Made by a program: the position numbers and the translations under genes
DNA from: an uncultured Ruminococcus sp.
GTDB taxonomy: Bacteria; Bacillota_A; Clostridia; Oscillospirales; Ruminococcaceae
NCBI GenBank assembly: GCA_946629405.1
Contig: CAMOXW010000120.1
Location: 1-27,294 of the forward strand
Length of the DNA stretch: 27,294 nucleotides
Direction of reading: 5' to 3'
Part shown: in pieces, positions 15,224-23,113 of the stretch
How positions within the stretch are numbered: position 1 is the first letter of the stretch
Layout of the letters: every line of letters starts with the position of its first letter
The notes under the pieces: generated by a model
Databases searched by the model: none
The model's input: only the letters and a program-made list of their open reading frames with translations
Told to the model about the DNA's origin: nothing

Positions 15224-16262
15224 AAAACTTATAGAAGATGTTCGCAGTGAAAAAAACAGCATTTATTTATATGGAGCAGGTTACTTAGCTGATAAATACA
15301 GACAGCTTCTTGATGAGAATGAAGTTGAGATCGCCGGATATATTGTTGACAGCGAATACCTGTCAAAAAGTGAAAAGGAAATAAAAGGAAAGCCTGTTGT
15401 TGGAATAGAAAGCATCGCGGATGATATAACATTGATAGTTGCGGTCAGAGCGAGCGGGTTAAGGGTAAAGCTTCCGGAGTCGCCGTTTATCAAGAAAGTT
15501 ATCGCTCTTGATTATTCAACTTATGTAAATTTCGGAGCGCTGGATGAAGATTTCTTAGTTGAGCACAAAGATGAGATAGCTGATATTTTCAGCAGACTTG
15601 CAGATTTTGAATCCAAACGCTCTCTGTTGAACTTCATAGATCAGAAGCTGACGGGGACCTATAATAAGCAATACACTCTAAAGCCGCAGTATTTTGACGA
15701 TGATGTATTTTTACCCGCGGAAGATGAAGTTTTTGTTGATTGCGGTGCGTATACAGGAGATTCTGTTACAGGGTTTGCTGAATTCTTAAAGCAGAACAAA
15801 ATATCCTCATTCCGCAGGTGCATTGCTTTTGAACCTGATAGTGAGAACTATGAGACCCTTTGTGAAAATGTGAAGGGGTATGCAAATGTTGAGACCTACA
15901 AGCTCGGAGTGCATAGTGAAAAAGCAACTCTATGCTTCAGCGCGGGAAATCAGAAGATATCCAGCATAACCGAGAGCGGCGGGGCAAGAATAGATGTTGA
16001 TTCGATAGACAATATCGTCGGTGACGACAGGGTCACATATATCAAGATGGATATAGAAGGCTCTGAAATGTCTGCACTGAAGGGGGCGGAGAAAACCATA
16101 CTGAGGAACAAGCCCAGACTTGCAGTGTGCATCTACCACAGAACTGATGATTTTATAAAGATACCGCAGTACATACTCAGCCTTGTGCCGGAGTATAAGC
16201 TGTACGTCAGGAACTATGATCCGACAGGTGTAGATACTGTTCTGTATGCAATAAAAGGGTAA
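15210..16262 (+). CDS. FkbM-family methyltransferase with N-terminal Rossmann-like domain
   Basis: 350 residues from ATG 15210 with AAGG upstream; it overlaps luxC by 14 nt. The C-terminal half is an FkbM SAM-dependent methyltransferase: FVDCGAYTGDS is the SAM loop, AFEPD the next acidic motif, and KMDIEGSEMSALKGA the family signature. The first 110 residues (YLYGAGYLADKY, VDSEYL) look like the small nucleotide-binding domain seen in sugar-modifying proteins. FkbM enzymes put O-methyl groups on polyketides, lipids or sugars. As last gene of operon A it probably caps a hydroxyl of the pathway product. Base composition seems somewhat more AT-rich than the upstream genes, which may mean separate acquisition. 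Confidence 0.87.
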   Translation: MDYIEKLIEDVRSEKNSIYLYGAGYLADKYRQLLDENEVEIAGYIVDSEYLSKSEKEIKGKPVVGIESIADDITLIVAVRASGLRVKLPESPFIKKVIALDYSTYVNFGALDEDFLVEHKDEIADIFSRLADFESKRSLLNFIDQKLTGTYNKQYTLKPQYFDDDVFLPAEDEVFVDCGAYTGDSVTGFAEFLKQNKISSFRRCIAFEPDSENYETLCENVKGYANVETYKLGVHSEKATLCFSAGNQKISSITESGGARIDVDSIDNIVGDDRVTYIKMDIEGSEMSALKGAEKTILRNKPRLAVCIYHRTDDFIKIPQYILSLVPEYKLYVRNYDPTGVDTVLYAIKG

Positions 16263-16271
16263 GACAGGCGT

Positions 16272-16307
16272 AAAAAGAGCTGCTTCATTTCCGAAGCAGC
16301 TCTTTTT
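16272..16307. terminator. Bidirectional intrinsic terminator between operons A and B
   Basis: Perfect 15-bp stem: AAAAAGAGCTGCTTC (16272-16286) with GAAGCAGCTCTTTTT (16293-16307), 6-nt loop. The A-run and T-run at the ends make it work on both strands, for operon A from the left and operon B from the right. Confidence 0.95.
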
Positions 16308-16308
16308 G

Positions 16309-17277
16309 TTATCTGAGTATATTGCGGATAGTATCGCTTATTGAAACGTCGTCGATACCCGCATTTTTCATCATATAGGCGTAGTCACCGGCCTTTATGG
16401 AATAATCATCCGGAGCGCCGGCTTTGGTCAGTTTTGTGGGGATAGCGTTAGCCGCGATGACTTCGGCGACTGCGGTACCCAGACCGTTATGGATATTATG
16501 CTCCTCGACTGTAAGAACGTTTTTGAAACCTGAGCAAACCTCACGGACCGTATCCGCATCGAAGGGTTTAAGTGTGTGGACGTTTACGACCTTGACGGAG
16601 ATACCTTCTTTTTCCAGAGCCTTTGCGGCTTTAAGTGCGTTTGCGACCGGAGTGCCGCAGGCGAATACCGCAATATCAGTACCTTCTCTGAGCGTTATTG
16701 CTTTTCCTATCCGGAAATCATATTCTTCGGTGTAAACAACAGGTGTGAATCTTCCGCCGGTGAGGCGTATATACATGGGACCTTCAAAGGTCATTGCAGC
16801 CTCAATGCACTTGTATATCTCCGAACAATCAGCCGGAGTTACGACAGTTATCCCGGGGATACAGCTGATGACCGAAGCGTCCTCAAGACCGTAGTGAGAG
16901 TAGCCGGAGCTGCCCTGTTCATAGCCTGAGCTGAGGCCGATGAGTTTGACGTTCATACGCATATAGCCCAGGTTCATTCTGATCTGGTCGAGGCATCTGC
17001 TTGTGATGAAGGGTGAGAATGAAGTTGCGAAAACATTGCAGCCTTCTGAGGCTATTCCTGCTGAAACGCCGATGAGGTTCTGTTCAGCGATACCTACATT
17101 GAAAAATCTGCTGCTGAAATTATCTCTGAATTTTGAGAGGCCTGATGATTCGCAGAGGTCAGCTGAAAGAACTGCAAAGTCATAAGCTCCTGCAAGATCA
17201 TTTATGGCATATCCGAAAGTTCCGCGTGCTCCGAGCATAGAAAGCATTCTTGCATTTTTTCTGTTGATTTCAAGCAT
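16309..17277 (-). CDS. Transketolase C-terminal subunit, copy 2
   Basis: 322 residues with Glu65 of GIAEQNL for ThDP activation, the SGYSHYGLEDASVISCIPG loop and VEEHNIHNGLG, so the pyrimidine-binding and C-terminal domains are complete. AGGAGG lies just upstream of ATG 17277 inside the end of the N-subunit gene, and only 2 nt separate the two genes. It is the last gene of operon B and its stop codon abuts the bidirectional terminator. It is a paralogue of 11969-12946, clearly diverged, so the two pairs probably differ in donor or acceptor. It could in principle be the housekeeping enzyme, but the SDR neighbour repeated in both operons argues for a pathway role. Confidence 0.9.
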   Translation of the reverse strand: MLEINRKNARMLSMLGARGTFGYAINDLAGAYDFAVLSADLCESSGLSKFRDNFSSRFFNVGIAEQNLIGVSAGIASEGCNVFATSFSPFITSRCLDQIRMNLGYMRMNVKLIGLSSGYEQGSSGYSHYGLEDASVISCIPGITVVTPADCSEIYKCIEAAMTFEGPMYIRLTGGRFTPVVYTEEYDFRIGKAITLREGTDIAVFACGTPVANALKAAKALEKEGISVKVVNVHTLKPFDADTVREVCSGFKNVLTVEEHNIHNGLGTAVAEVIAANAIPTKLTKAGAPDDYSIKAGDYAYMMKNAGIDDVSISDTIRNILR

Positions 17278-17279
17278 TG

Positions 17280-18104
17280 TTACTCCTCCTGTGCAAGCTC
17301 AGCTTTAGCCTGTTCATAGAGCTCCTGAGTAATGGGTTCATGGTGCCACTGATTATTGTTTTCCATAAACGAAACGCCCTTGCCTTTTATTGTTCTGGCT
17401 ATGACGAGTTTTGGTTTGCCGTTAGTAAAGTCCATAGCGGAGAATGCGCTGTGGATAGATGAAAAATCGTGACCGTCCACTTCATAGACATCGAAGCCCA
17501 GAGCGGACCAGTTTTTGAGCAATTCGCGGATGTCGAGGATCTCATTTACGGGTCCGTCGCTCTGGAGGCCGTTATTATCGACAATTGCAACAAGCCCTGA
17601 GAGCTTGTACTGTGCGGCAGTCATAGCAGCCTCCCAGACTGAGCCTTCATTACATTCGCCGTCGCCCATAAGCACAGCATTCCGGTATGAAAGTCCCTTC
17701 ATGCGGGCGGCTATCTGCTGACCTACAGCGAAAGACAGGCCCTGACCGAGACTTCCGTTTGAAGACTCGATACCAAGCTCAAGGTTTCTTACGGGGTGAG
17801 AGAGGAGGTCGCCGCCGTCCTTTTCAAATTCCGCAAATTTATCATCGCTGAGAAAGCCTGCATCGTGAAGTGCGGCATAATAGCTCATTACGCAATGACC
17901 CTTGCTGAGGATAAAGCGGTCTCTCGCGGCATCGGTCCTGTTATCAGTATTGAATTTCAGGAAGCAGTTATAGATATATGTAACAAGCTCCACTGAGGAT
18001 AATGAGCCGCCGAAATGAGCGGCTTTGCCTGTTCTGAAAGCCATATCCAGGATAGTATTCCTCATTGCTTTGGCTTTGGCACAGAGTTCTTTTTCGTTGA
18101 ACAT
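17280..18104 (-). CDS. Transketolase N-terminal subunit (ThDP-binding half), copy 2
   Basis: 274 residues. LSKGHC (His70) is in the standard form, GDGECNEG is at 147-154, VDNNGLQSDG follows, and TIKGKGVSFMEN with WHHEP closes the protein, so this copy is nearer to canonical split transketolases than copy 1 (SKNHC, DRNHLC). It would bind thiamine diphosphate and a divalent metal and works only with the C subunit at 16309-17277. It follows the SDR gene at a 21-nt gap with a GGAGGTC site. In operon B no LuxE or LuxC is present, so it may share the reductases of operon A or unit D. Confidence 0.9.
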   Translation of the reverse strand: MFNEKELCAKAKAMRNTILDMAFRTGKAAHFGGSLSSVELVTYIYNCFLKFNTDNRTDAARDRFILSKGHCVMSYYAALHDAGFLSDDKFAEFEKDGGDLLSHPVRNLELGIESSNGSLGQGLSFAVGQQIAARMKGLSYRNAVLMGDGECNEGSVWEAAMTAAQYKLSGLVAIVDNNGLQSDGPVNEILDIRELLKNWSALGFDVYEVDGHDFSSIHSAFSAMDFTNGKPKLVIARTIKGKGVSFMENNNQWHHEPITQELYEQAKAELAQEE

Positions 18105-18125
18105 ATAAACTGACCTCCGTGGTAA

Positions 18126-18872
18126 TTATCTGGCACCGCCGTCAATGCGGATGACCTGACCGTTGACGAACGAAGATGAATCGCTTGCAAGAAATGCGAC
18201 GACGTTTGCGATCTCATCCGGAGACGCAAGGCGTTCCATAGCGCATCTTTCGAGAAGGTGTTCCTCGCCCACGGCTTCTCTGACGGCTTTGACCATATCA
18301 GTGTCAACAGGACCGGGAGCAATGGCATTGACCCTTATCCCGAAACGGCTGACTTCAGAAGCGAGGACCTTTGAGAAATGGATAAGAGCAGCTTTGCTTG
18401 AACCGTATGAGCAGTTGGTGGGATTGGTATCAATACCGGCGATAGAAGCGATATTGATTATGGAGCCGCCGCTTCTCTGCATAACCTTGAGCACAAGCTG
18501 TGTAAGGCATACCGCGCCGAAGAAATTGACAGCGAACACTTCGTGCAGCTTTTTCATGGGTGTCATCTGGAAAATATCGGTATTGACGATACCGGCAGCA
18601 TTGACGAGAATATTGACAGGCTTCCGGCTCTTGTAGATCTGCTTGAAGCCTTCCTTGACGGCGTCCTCGTCCGAAATATCAAAATACACAGGAGTTATCT
18701 CCACACCATATTCCTGAGAGACTGAACTGAGTTCTTCTTCAAATCCGTCGTATTTCTGTCTGGCGCAAGCCCAGATATTGCATCCTGAAGCTGCGAGCTT
18801 TCTGACGACAGCCTTTCCTATACCTCTGTTAGCGCCGGTAACTATTGCTGACCTGCCTTTAAGATCTTCCAT
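18126..18872 (-). CDS. Short-chain dehydrogenase/reductase (FabG-like), copy 2
   Basis: 248 residues: TGANRGIG (12-19), NAAG (91-94), Ser143, Tyr156 and Lys160 in YGSSK, and the C-terminal IRIDGG. Same length, same unusual NIWACAR stretch after the second strand and same gene neighbours as copy 1 (10407-11144), so the SDR-transketolase set has been duplicated as a block. It should carry out an NAD(P)H-linked keto reduction. It is the first gene of operon B, about 40 nt downstream of the -10 box, and the promoter overlaps the shared CAATTGTCA element. Confidence 0.9.
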   Translation of the reverse strand: MEDLKGRSAIVTGANRGIGKAVVRKLAASGCNIWACARQKYDGFEEELSSVSQEYGVEITPVYFDISDEDAVKEGFKQIYKSRKPVNILVNAAGIVNTDIFQMTPMKKLHEVFAVNFFGAVCLTQLVLKVMQRSGGSIINIASIAGIDTNPTNCSYGSSKAALIHFSKVLASEVSRFGIRVNAIAPGPVDTDMVKAVREAVGEEHLLERCAMERLASPDEIANVVAFLASDSSSFVNGQVIRIDGGAR

Positions 18873-18912
18873 GCTGTATCGCTCCCTCTGAGAGTGTAGA
18901 TTTTATATAACC

Positions 18913-18941
18913 ATTATACTATATGTTAACACAATTGTCAA
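18913..18941 (-). promoter_or_regulatory. Perfect sigma-A promoter of operon B
   Basis: Minus strand TTGACA (18941-18936), 17-nt spacer, TATAAT (18918-18913). The -35 lies inside CAATTGTCA (18932-18940, plus strand), the 9-mer repeated in the operon A leader. It is followed on the plus side by CCTGGATCCGGG (18943-18954), similar to the operon A palindrome. Confidence 0.88.
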
Positions 18942-18983
18942 CCCTGGATCCGGGCTGAACTGTATAAAATATACATAAAGCAG

Positions 18984-19012
18984 TTGACACAGGCGGCTTA
19001 ATATGATATAAT
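18984..19012 (+). promoter_or_regulatory. Perfect sigma-A promoter of unit C (GNAT-ACP)
   Basis: TTGACA (18984-18989), 17-nt spacer, TATAAT (19007-19012). The two -35 boxes of this promoter and the operon B promoter are only about 43 nt apart, so one protein bound between them could control both. The leader to ATG 19126 is about 107 nt and I see no known riboswitch in it. Confidence 0.88.
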
Positions 19013-19125
19013 GATTGCAAGGAATTCATTTGCCGTTGCCATATCATAATGCCTGCGCTTTTATGATACAATGGTTCAGTGATCTGAGGTTCTGTTTGAT
19101 AATATGGTTTACGGGATGATAGAGT

Positions 19126-19869
19126 ATGAAAATAGTTGATGCAATATGGGAAAAGCGCAATCTCGGCGTGGATACTGTTGAGATCACTATTGAAGAACAC
19201 GATCCTGAGACCGAAGTTATATCAGCGATCAATGATCCTGATGCACAGTATGCCGTTGTCCGGGTGCCGGCAGTCCGCGCTGACCTGATATTTCCGGTAC
19301 AGCAGAAGGGATATGTCTTTGCAGAGGAAATGGTACACCTTGTCAGTGATCTTGCAGAGGTGGAGCTTACTCCTGTCGAAAAGCGGCTGTGGGATGCTGT
19401 TTCCTGCCGGCGCATGGAAGACGATGATATTGCTGAGCTGAGAGCTGAGATCCGGAAGGGGCTTTTTTCTACTGACAGGATATATCTTGATCCGGCTTTT
19501 TCAAAGGAGCTTGCCGCTGAAAGATATGTGAACTGGATAAATGATGAGCTTGAACGGGGCGGATTTCTTGTGAAGTACGTCTATAAGTGCAGAACAGCCG
19601 GCTTCTTTTCGCTGAGAGATACGGGAAACGGCGATTACACCTCAGTGCTTGGCGGGATGTACAGCGATTTCCGGAAGGGCGGGCTGGTTACGGCTGTCTC
19701 GGGAAAGGTCCCGGAGTTTGTGAAGAAGCTTGGCGGCAGATCAGTCGATGCTCATGTTTCTGCGAACAATCCTGTACAGATAAAGAATCTGCTCAGAAAC
19801 GGCTATAAGCTGGTGAGTATAGAACACATTTTCACACGTCATGCCCCCTCGGTTCCAGAGGGCGTATAA
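19126..19869 (+). CDS. GNAT-like N-acetyltransferase (WecD-type), probable
   Basis: 247 residues. The first 110 have no motif I recognise. The second half resembles GNAT acyltransferases of the WecD kind: GFFSLRDTGNGDYTSVLGGMY as the central strands, GGLVTAV in the place of the acyl-CoA region, and VSANNPVQIKNLLRNGYKLV, where the VSANNP..........GY pattern is the standard GNAT C-terminus. It would transfer an acyl group from acyl-CoA or from the neighbouring ACP to an amine or hydroxyl. It is followed 14 nt later by the ACP gene, suggesting that the ACP-bound product is its donor. The ribosome site is weak (GGGATGATAGAG). Not a confident substrate call. Confidence 0.65.
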   Translation: MKIVDAIWEKRNLGVDTVEITIEEHDPETEVISAINDPDAQYAVVRVPAVRADLIFPVQQKGYVFAEEMVHLVSDLAEVELTPVEKRLWDAVSCRRMEDDDIAELRAEIRKGLFSTDRIYLDPAFSKELAAERYVNWINDELERGGFLVKYVYKCRTAGFFSLRDTGNGDYTSVLGGMYSDFRKGGLVTAVSGKVPEFVKKLGGRSVDAHVSANNPVQIKNLLRNGYKLVSIEHIFTRHAPSVPEGV

Positions 19870-19883
19870 TAAAGGAGGATAAT

Positions 19884-20120
19884 ATGAATAATCTTGAACT
19901 TTACAATAATGCTTTTGTTGAATCACTTGGCGTAGATGAGGCTGAGCTTGAGGAGCTTGAGTATCAGAAAAATGCTGCGTGGGACAGCGTAGGTCACATG
20001 GGACTTGTTGCTGCTCTGGAGGATGCTTTCGACATCATGATGGATACAGATGATATTATTGATCTCAGTTCTTATAAGAAGGGCAAGGAGATCCTTGCAA
20101 AATATGATGTGACATTCTGA
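19884..20120 (+). CDS. Acyl carrier protein
   Basis: 78 residues, the normal size. Acidic helices surround WDSVGHM, where Ser35 is the likely phosphopantetheine site (DSV instead of the usual DSL), followed by ALEDAFDIMMDTDDIIDL, the typical ACP helix II-III stretch. AAAGGAGG stands 5 nt before ATG 19884. It is the only carrier protein in the locus, so it probably serves as acyl carrier for the AMP-ligase (20491-21903), the LuxE/LuxC pairs, or the GNAT. The rest of a fatty acid or polyketide chain-building set is absent, so it receives rather than builds the chain. Confidence 0.92.
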   Translation: MNNLELYNNAFVESLGVDEAELEELEYQKNAAWDSVGHMGLVAALEDAFDIMMDTDDIIDLSSYKKGKEILAKYDVTF

Positions 20121-20149
20121 GGCTGCATCGCATCGGATAATGCTTTGAG

Positions 20150-20188
20150 AAGCTGCGTAACGAATCGTTGCGCGGCTTTTTGTTTTTT
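20150..20188 (+). terminator. Intrinsic terminator after the ACP gene
   Basis: A 13-bp stem with two G-T wobbles: AAGCTGCGTAACG (20150-20162) and CGTTGCGCGGCTT (20166-20178), 3-nt loop, followed by a T-rich run (TTTTGTTTTTT). It separates unit C from unit D. Confidence 0.88.
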
Positions 20189-20490
20189 CACCCGGTTCAC
20201 GCTGCTAAAAAAGCGGCACCTGATTTGTGCATTGTGATGAAAATTCGAGCGGATACCGGGAGAATTATTGACCTTTTATAAAAATATTGATATAATATTA
20301 ATTGAAAGATATTATATTTAGTTCTGATTTTTACTCCTTGAGCGGAAGGGAGATCCTTTTCGGGAACTTGTCTGTCCGGGCTGTAAAAAGGGGATCGGAT
20401 GATGCGGCGCCGCATCCTGCAAGGTCAGCGGCAAAAATACGGGGAAGTTCAGGGCTTTCCTGAAAAATCTGAGTTTGGAGTGAGGTTCTG
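20189..20490 (+). promoter_or_regulatory. Structured leader of unit D with promoter and palindrome
   Basis: This non-coding stretch holds the unit D promoter (20268-20296) and a leader of about 185 nt. Around 20350-20416 GATCC/GGATC arms flank an internal loop, then the perfect 16-nt palindrome GATGCGGCGCCGCATC (20401-20416). No T-run follows, so it is not a standard terminator. I cannot match it to a known riboswitch. The leader ends with GAGG before ATG 20491. Confidence 0.5.
20268..20296 (+). promoter_or_regulatory. Sigma-A promoter of unit D
   Basis: TTGACC (20268-20273), 17-nt spacer, TATAAT (20291-20296). One mismatch to the consensus -35. It lies downstream of the terminator of unit C. 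Confidence 0.85.
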
Positions 20491-21903
20491 ATGATCTGGG
20501 ATCTGGAGATCTTTGGCGATAAATGTGCGATGACCGACGATATGGGGAGAAATGTCAGCTATAGTGAGCTTAGTGCGGAGTCTCAAAAAGTGGCTCAGGC
20601 TGTTGGCAGGAGATGCCTGGTGTTTTCGCTGTGCCGGAATGAGATCGGCTCAGTTGTGGGATATGTGGGATTCATGAACGGCAATATTCCGCCGGTGCTT
20701 CTCAATAGTGCCATGGAGCGTGAGCTTCTTGACGGGCTGCTGAATATCTATGAGCCCTCGTATATCTGGGCCCCTGAGGATCAGAGGGACGATTTTTCCG
20801 GAACTGAGGCGGTTTACAGTGCTTACGGATATGTGCTGCTGAAAACTGCTTACGGGCATGATCGTCCGCTGAATGATGAACTTGCGCTGCTGCTGACGAC
20901 CTCAGGCTCTACAGGCAGTCCGAAATTCGTCCGGCAGTCCTATGAGAATGTGCTAGATAACGCAAGGAGCATCGTTGAGTATCTTGAGCTTGACGACAGC
21001 GAGCGTCCCATTACCACGCTGCCGATGAATTACACCTACGGATTGTCCATTATCAACTCACATTTTCTTGTGGGAGCGACCCTGCTGCTGACGGAAAAGA
21101 CCCTGATGCAGAAGGAATTCTGGCAGTTCTTCAGAGACCAGAAGGCTACGTCCTTTGGTGGAGTTCCGTATACCTACGAGATGCTGGATAAGCTGAGATT
21201 CACAAGAATGGATCTGCCGTCGCTGAGATATATGACTCAGGCAGGCGGAAAGCTGCTCCCGGAGCTGCATGAGAAATTTGCGAAAAATGCTGCGGAGACC
21301 GGCAGAAAGTTCGTGGTGATGTACGGTCAGTGCGAGGCGACCGCGAGAATGGGCTATCTTCCGGCTGAGAAGTCAGTTGAGAAGAAGGGCTCAATGGGTA
21401 TCGCTATCCCCGGCGGAAAATTCCACCTGATCGCCGCCGACGGCAGTACGATCACCGAGCCGTTTACTACAGGCGAGCTGGTCTATGAGGGTAAGAATGT
21501 TACTCTTGGATACGCCGAGTGCGCTGAGGATCTCATAAAGGGCGATGAGCGCGGCGGTATCCTTGAAACCGGCGATATGGCGCAGTTCGACGAGGACGGC
21601 TACTATTATATCGTGGGAAGGAAAAAACGCTTCCTCAAGATCTATGGCAACCGCGTGAACCTGGACGAGATCGACAGAATGATAAAGGCTGAGTTCGGTA
21701 TCGAAGCAGCAAGCACCGGTTTTGACGACAATATGTACATATTCATCACGGAAGGCGATAAGAAGAAGCAGGTGCTTGATATGGTAGTCAGAAAGACACG
21801 GCTCAACAGTCTTGCTTTTAAGGTCGTTACCGTGGACGAGATACCCAAGAACGATTCCGGAAAGACACTTTACAAGGAACTGGCAAAATACTATGAAAGC
21901 TGA
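20491..21903 (+). CDS. AMP-forming acyl ligase (class I adenylate-forming, acyl-ACP/CoA ligase type)
   Basis: 470 residues. The P-loop TSGSTGSPK is at 137-145, YGQCEATARMGYLP is the adenine-binding motif, ETGDMAQFDEDGYYYIVGRKKRFLK holds the ATP ribose-binding Asp, and the C-terminal domain ends with NDSGKTLYKEL, with Lys458 as the likely catalytic lysine. It is somewhat shorter than acyl-CoA synthetases (about 500-550). It should activate a carboxylic acid and load it on the ACP encoded 370 nt upstream, or on CoA, giving LuxC its acyl substrate. It begins unit D, and its last codons overlap the thioesterase remnant. The substrate cannot be read from the sequence. Confidence 0.9.
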   Translation: MIWDLEIFGDKCAMTDDMGRNVSYSELSAESQKVAQAVGRRCLVFSLCRNEIGSVVGYVGFMNGNIPPVLLNSAMERELLDGLLNIYEPSYIWAPEDQRDDFSGTEAVYSAYGYVLLKTAYGHDRPLNDELALLLTTSGSTGSPKFVRQSYENVLDNARSIVEYLELDDSERPITTLPMNYTYGLSIINSHFLVGATLLLTEKTLMQKEFWQFFRDQKATSFGGVPYTYEMLDKLRFTRMDLPSLRYMTQAGGKLLPELHEKFAKNAAETGRKFVVMYGQCEATARMGYLPAEKSVEKKGSMGIAIPGGKFHLIAADGSTITEPFTTGELVYEGKNVTLGYAECAEDLIKGDERGGILETGDMAQFDEDGYYYIVGRKKRFLKIYGNRVNLDEIDRMIKAEFGIEAASTGFDDNMYIFITEGDKKKQVLDMVVRKTRLNSLAFKVVTVDEIPKNDSGKTLYKELAKYYES

Positions 21904-22035
21904 AAAACAACTTTTCTGCTTCCCGTTTGCAGGCGGCAGCGCAAGTTATAACGGCGATCTGTGAACGCAAAACCACTCAAAAAAGATATACTCGGTTATA
22001 TATCCGATATTCTGGAGGATCTGAATGACATTTGA
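21893..22035 (+). pseudogene. Remnant of a type II thioesterase gene with an internal deletion
   Basis: Frame 1 from ATG 21893 encodes 23 codons, MKAEKQLFCFPFAGGSASYN plus GDL, then TGA 21962. The FCFPFAGGSAS string is the recognisable N-terminus of type II thioesterases. Directly after, in another frame (21961-22035), lies KKDILGYISDILEDLNDI before TGA, reminiscent of the family's C-terminal helix. It overlaps the ligase end by 11 nt and the LuxE start by 11 nt, just as the other genes of the locus overlap. So most of a thioesterase gene of roughly 240 codons seems lost, leaving its two ends. A small functional peptide cannot be ruled out. Confidence 0.7.
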
Positions 22036-23113
22036 CGATATAATGAAAGTCGCTCCCTATTCTCTTGATGCAGAGAGTAAAGAGCGGCTTCTTACTGAAA
22101 GACTGACCGGTCTGACCCTGCTTCACAGGGAAAGATGCGGCGTCTACAAAAAATATCTGGACAGCATTGGCTTTGAGCCGGAAAAAGTGGAGAGATGTGA
22201 GGATATTCCCTTCATCCCGGTACGGCTGTTCAAGCAGCTCGAACTTAAATCGGTGGCAGATGATGAGATCGTCAAGGTGATGACCTCATCCGGAACTACA
22301 GGTCAGGCGGTGAGCAGGATATTTCTGGACAAGGCGACCTCTGCGGCTCAGCAGAAGGCGATGATAAAAATTGTGGCAGACCATACAGGTTCAGCACGGA
22401 TGCCCATGATAATTATTGACAGCCCCTCAGTCCTGAAGAACAGGAGGATGTTTTCCGCAAGAGGAGCAGGTATCCTGGGATTTTCCATGTTCGGTACAAA
22501 AAAGATCTACGCCCTCAATGACGAAATGCAGCTTGATACGCATGGACTTGCGGAATTTCTGGAGGCCAGCCGCGGCAGGCGGATATTCCTTTTCGGCTTC
22601 ACATTTATGATATGGCAGCACTTTTACAGGGAGCTTGTCAGATTGAAGGAGAAGGGCATAGTCTTCGACCTTTCGGACGCAGTGATGATACACGGCGGAG
22701 GCTGGAAAAAGCTGACCTCTGAGGCAGTATCGCATGATGAATTCCATATGCGGCTTAGGGAGGTCTGCGGGCTGGAGGACATCCGGGATTACTACGGAAT
22801 GGTCGAGCAGACGGGCTGTATCTACATGGAATGCCAATGCGGTCATCTCCATGCAAGCATTTTTTCAGACGTTATCACAAGGCGGCATAAGGATTTTTCT
22901 GTCTGCGCTCCCGGCGAAAAGGGACTGATACAGGTGGTATCCTCGATACCGGAATCCTATCCGGGACACAGCCTTCTTACTGAGGACGAGGGGATCATCC
23001 TCGGACAGGACGACTGTCCATGCGGCAGAAAGGGGAAATACTTCCGGATAACCGGAAGAATAAAGAGCGCAGAGATCAGGGGGTGCAGTGATACATATGC
23101 AGCAGAATTCTGA
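22025..23113 (+). CDS. LuxE-family acyl-protein synthetase, copy 2
   Basis: 362 residues with SSGTTGQ at 88-94, YYGMVEQTGCIY, the CQCGHLHAS cluster and DDCPCGRKGKY, collinear over its whole length with copy 1 (12943-14022). GGAGG at 22013-22017 is 7 nt before ATG 22025. It should make acyl-AMP and pass the acyl group to LuxC2, whose gene overlaps its 3' end. Here the partner upstream is the AMP ligase rather than a transketolase pair, so this copy may act on a different acid, or with the ACP. Two potential acid-activating enzymes (ligase and LuxE2) in one operon are a redundancy worth explaining. Confidence 0.9.
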   Translation: MTFDDIMKVAPYSLDAESKERLLTERLTGLTLLHRERCGVYKKYLDSIGFEPEKVERCEDIPFIPVRLFKQLELKSVADDEIVKVMTSSGTTGQAVSRIFLDKATSAAQQKAMIKIVADHTGSARMPMIIIDSPSVLKNRRMFSARGAGILGFSMFGTKKIYALNDEMQLDTHGLAEFLEASRGRRIFLFGFTFMIWQHFYRELVRLKEKGIVFDLSDAVMIHGGGWKKLTSEAVSHDEFHMRLREVCGLEDIRDYYGMVEQTGCIYMECQCGHLHASIFSDVITRRHKDFSVCAPGEKGLIQVVSSIPESYPGHSLLTEDEGIILGQDDCPCGRKGKYFRITGRIKSAEIRGCSDTYAAEF

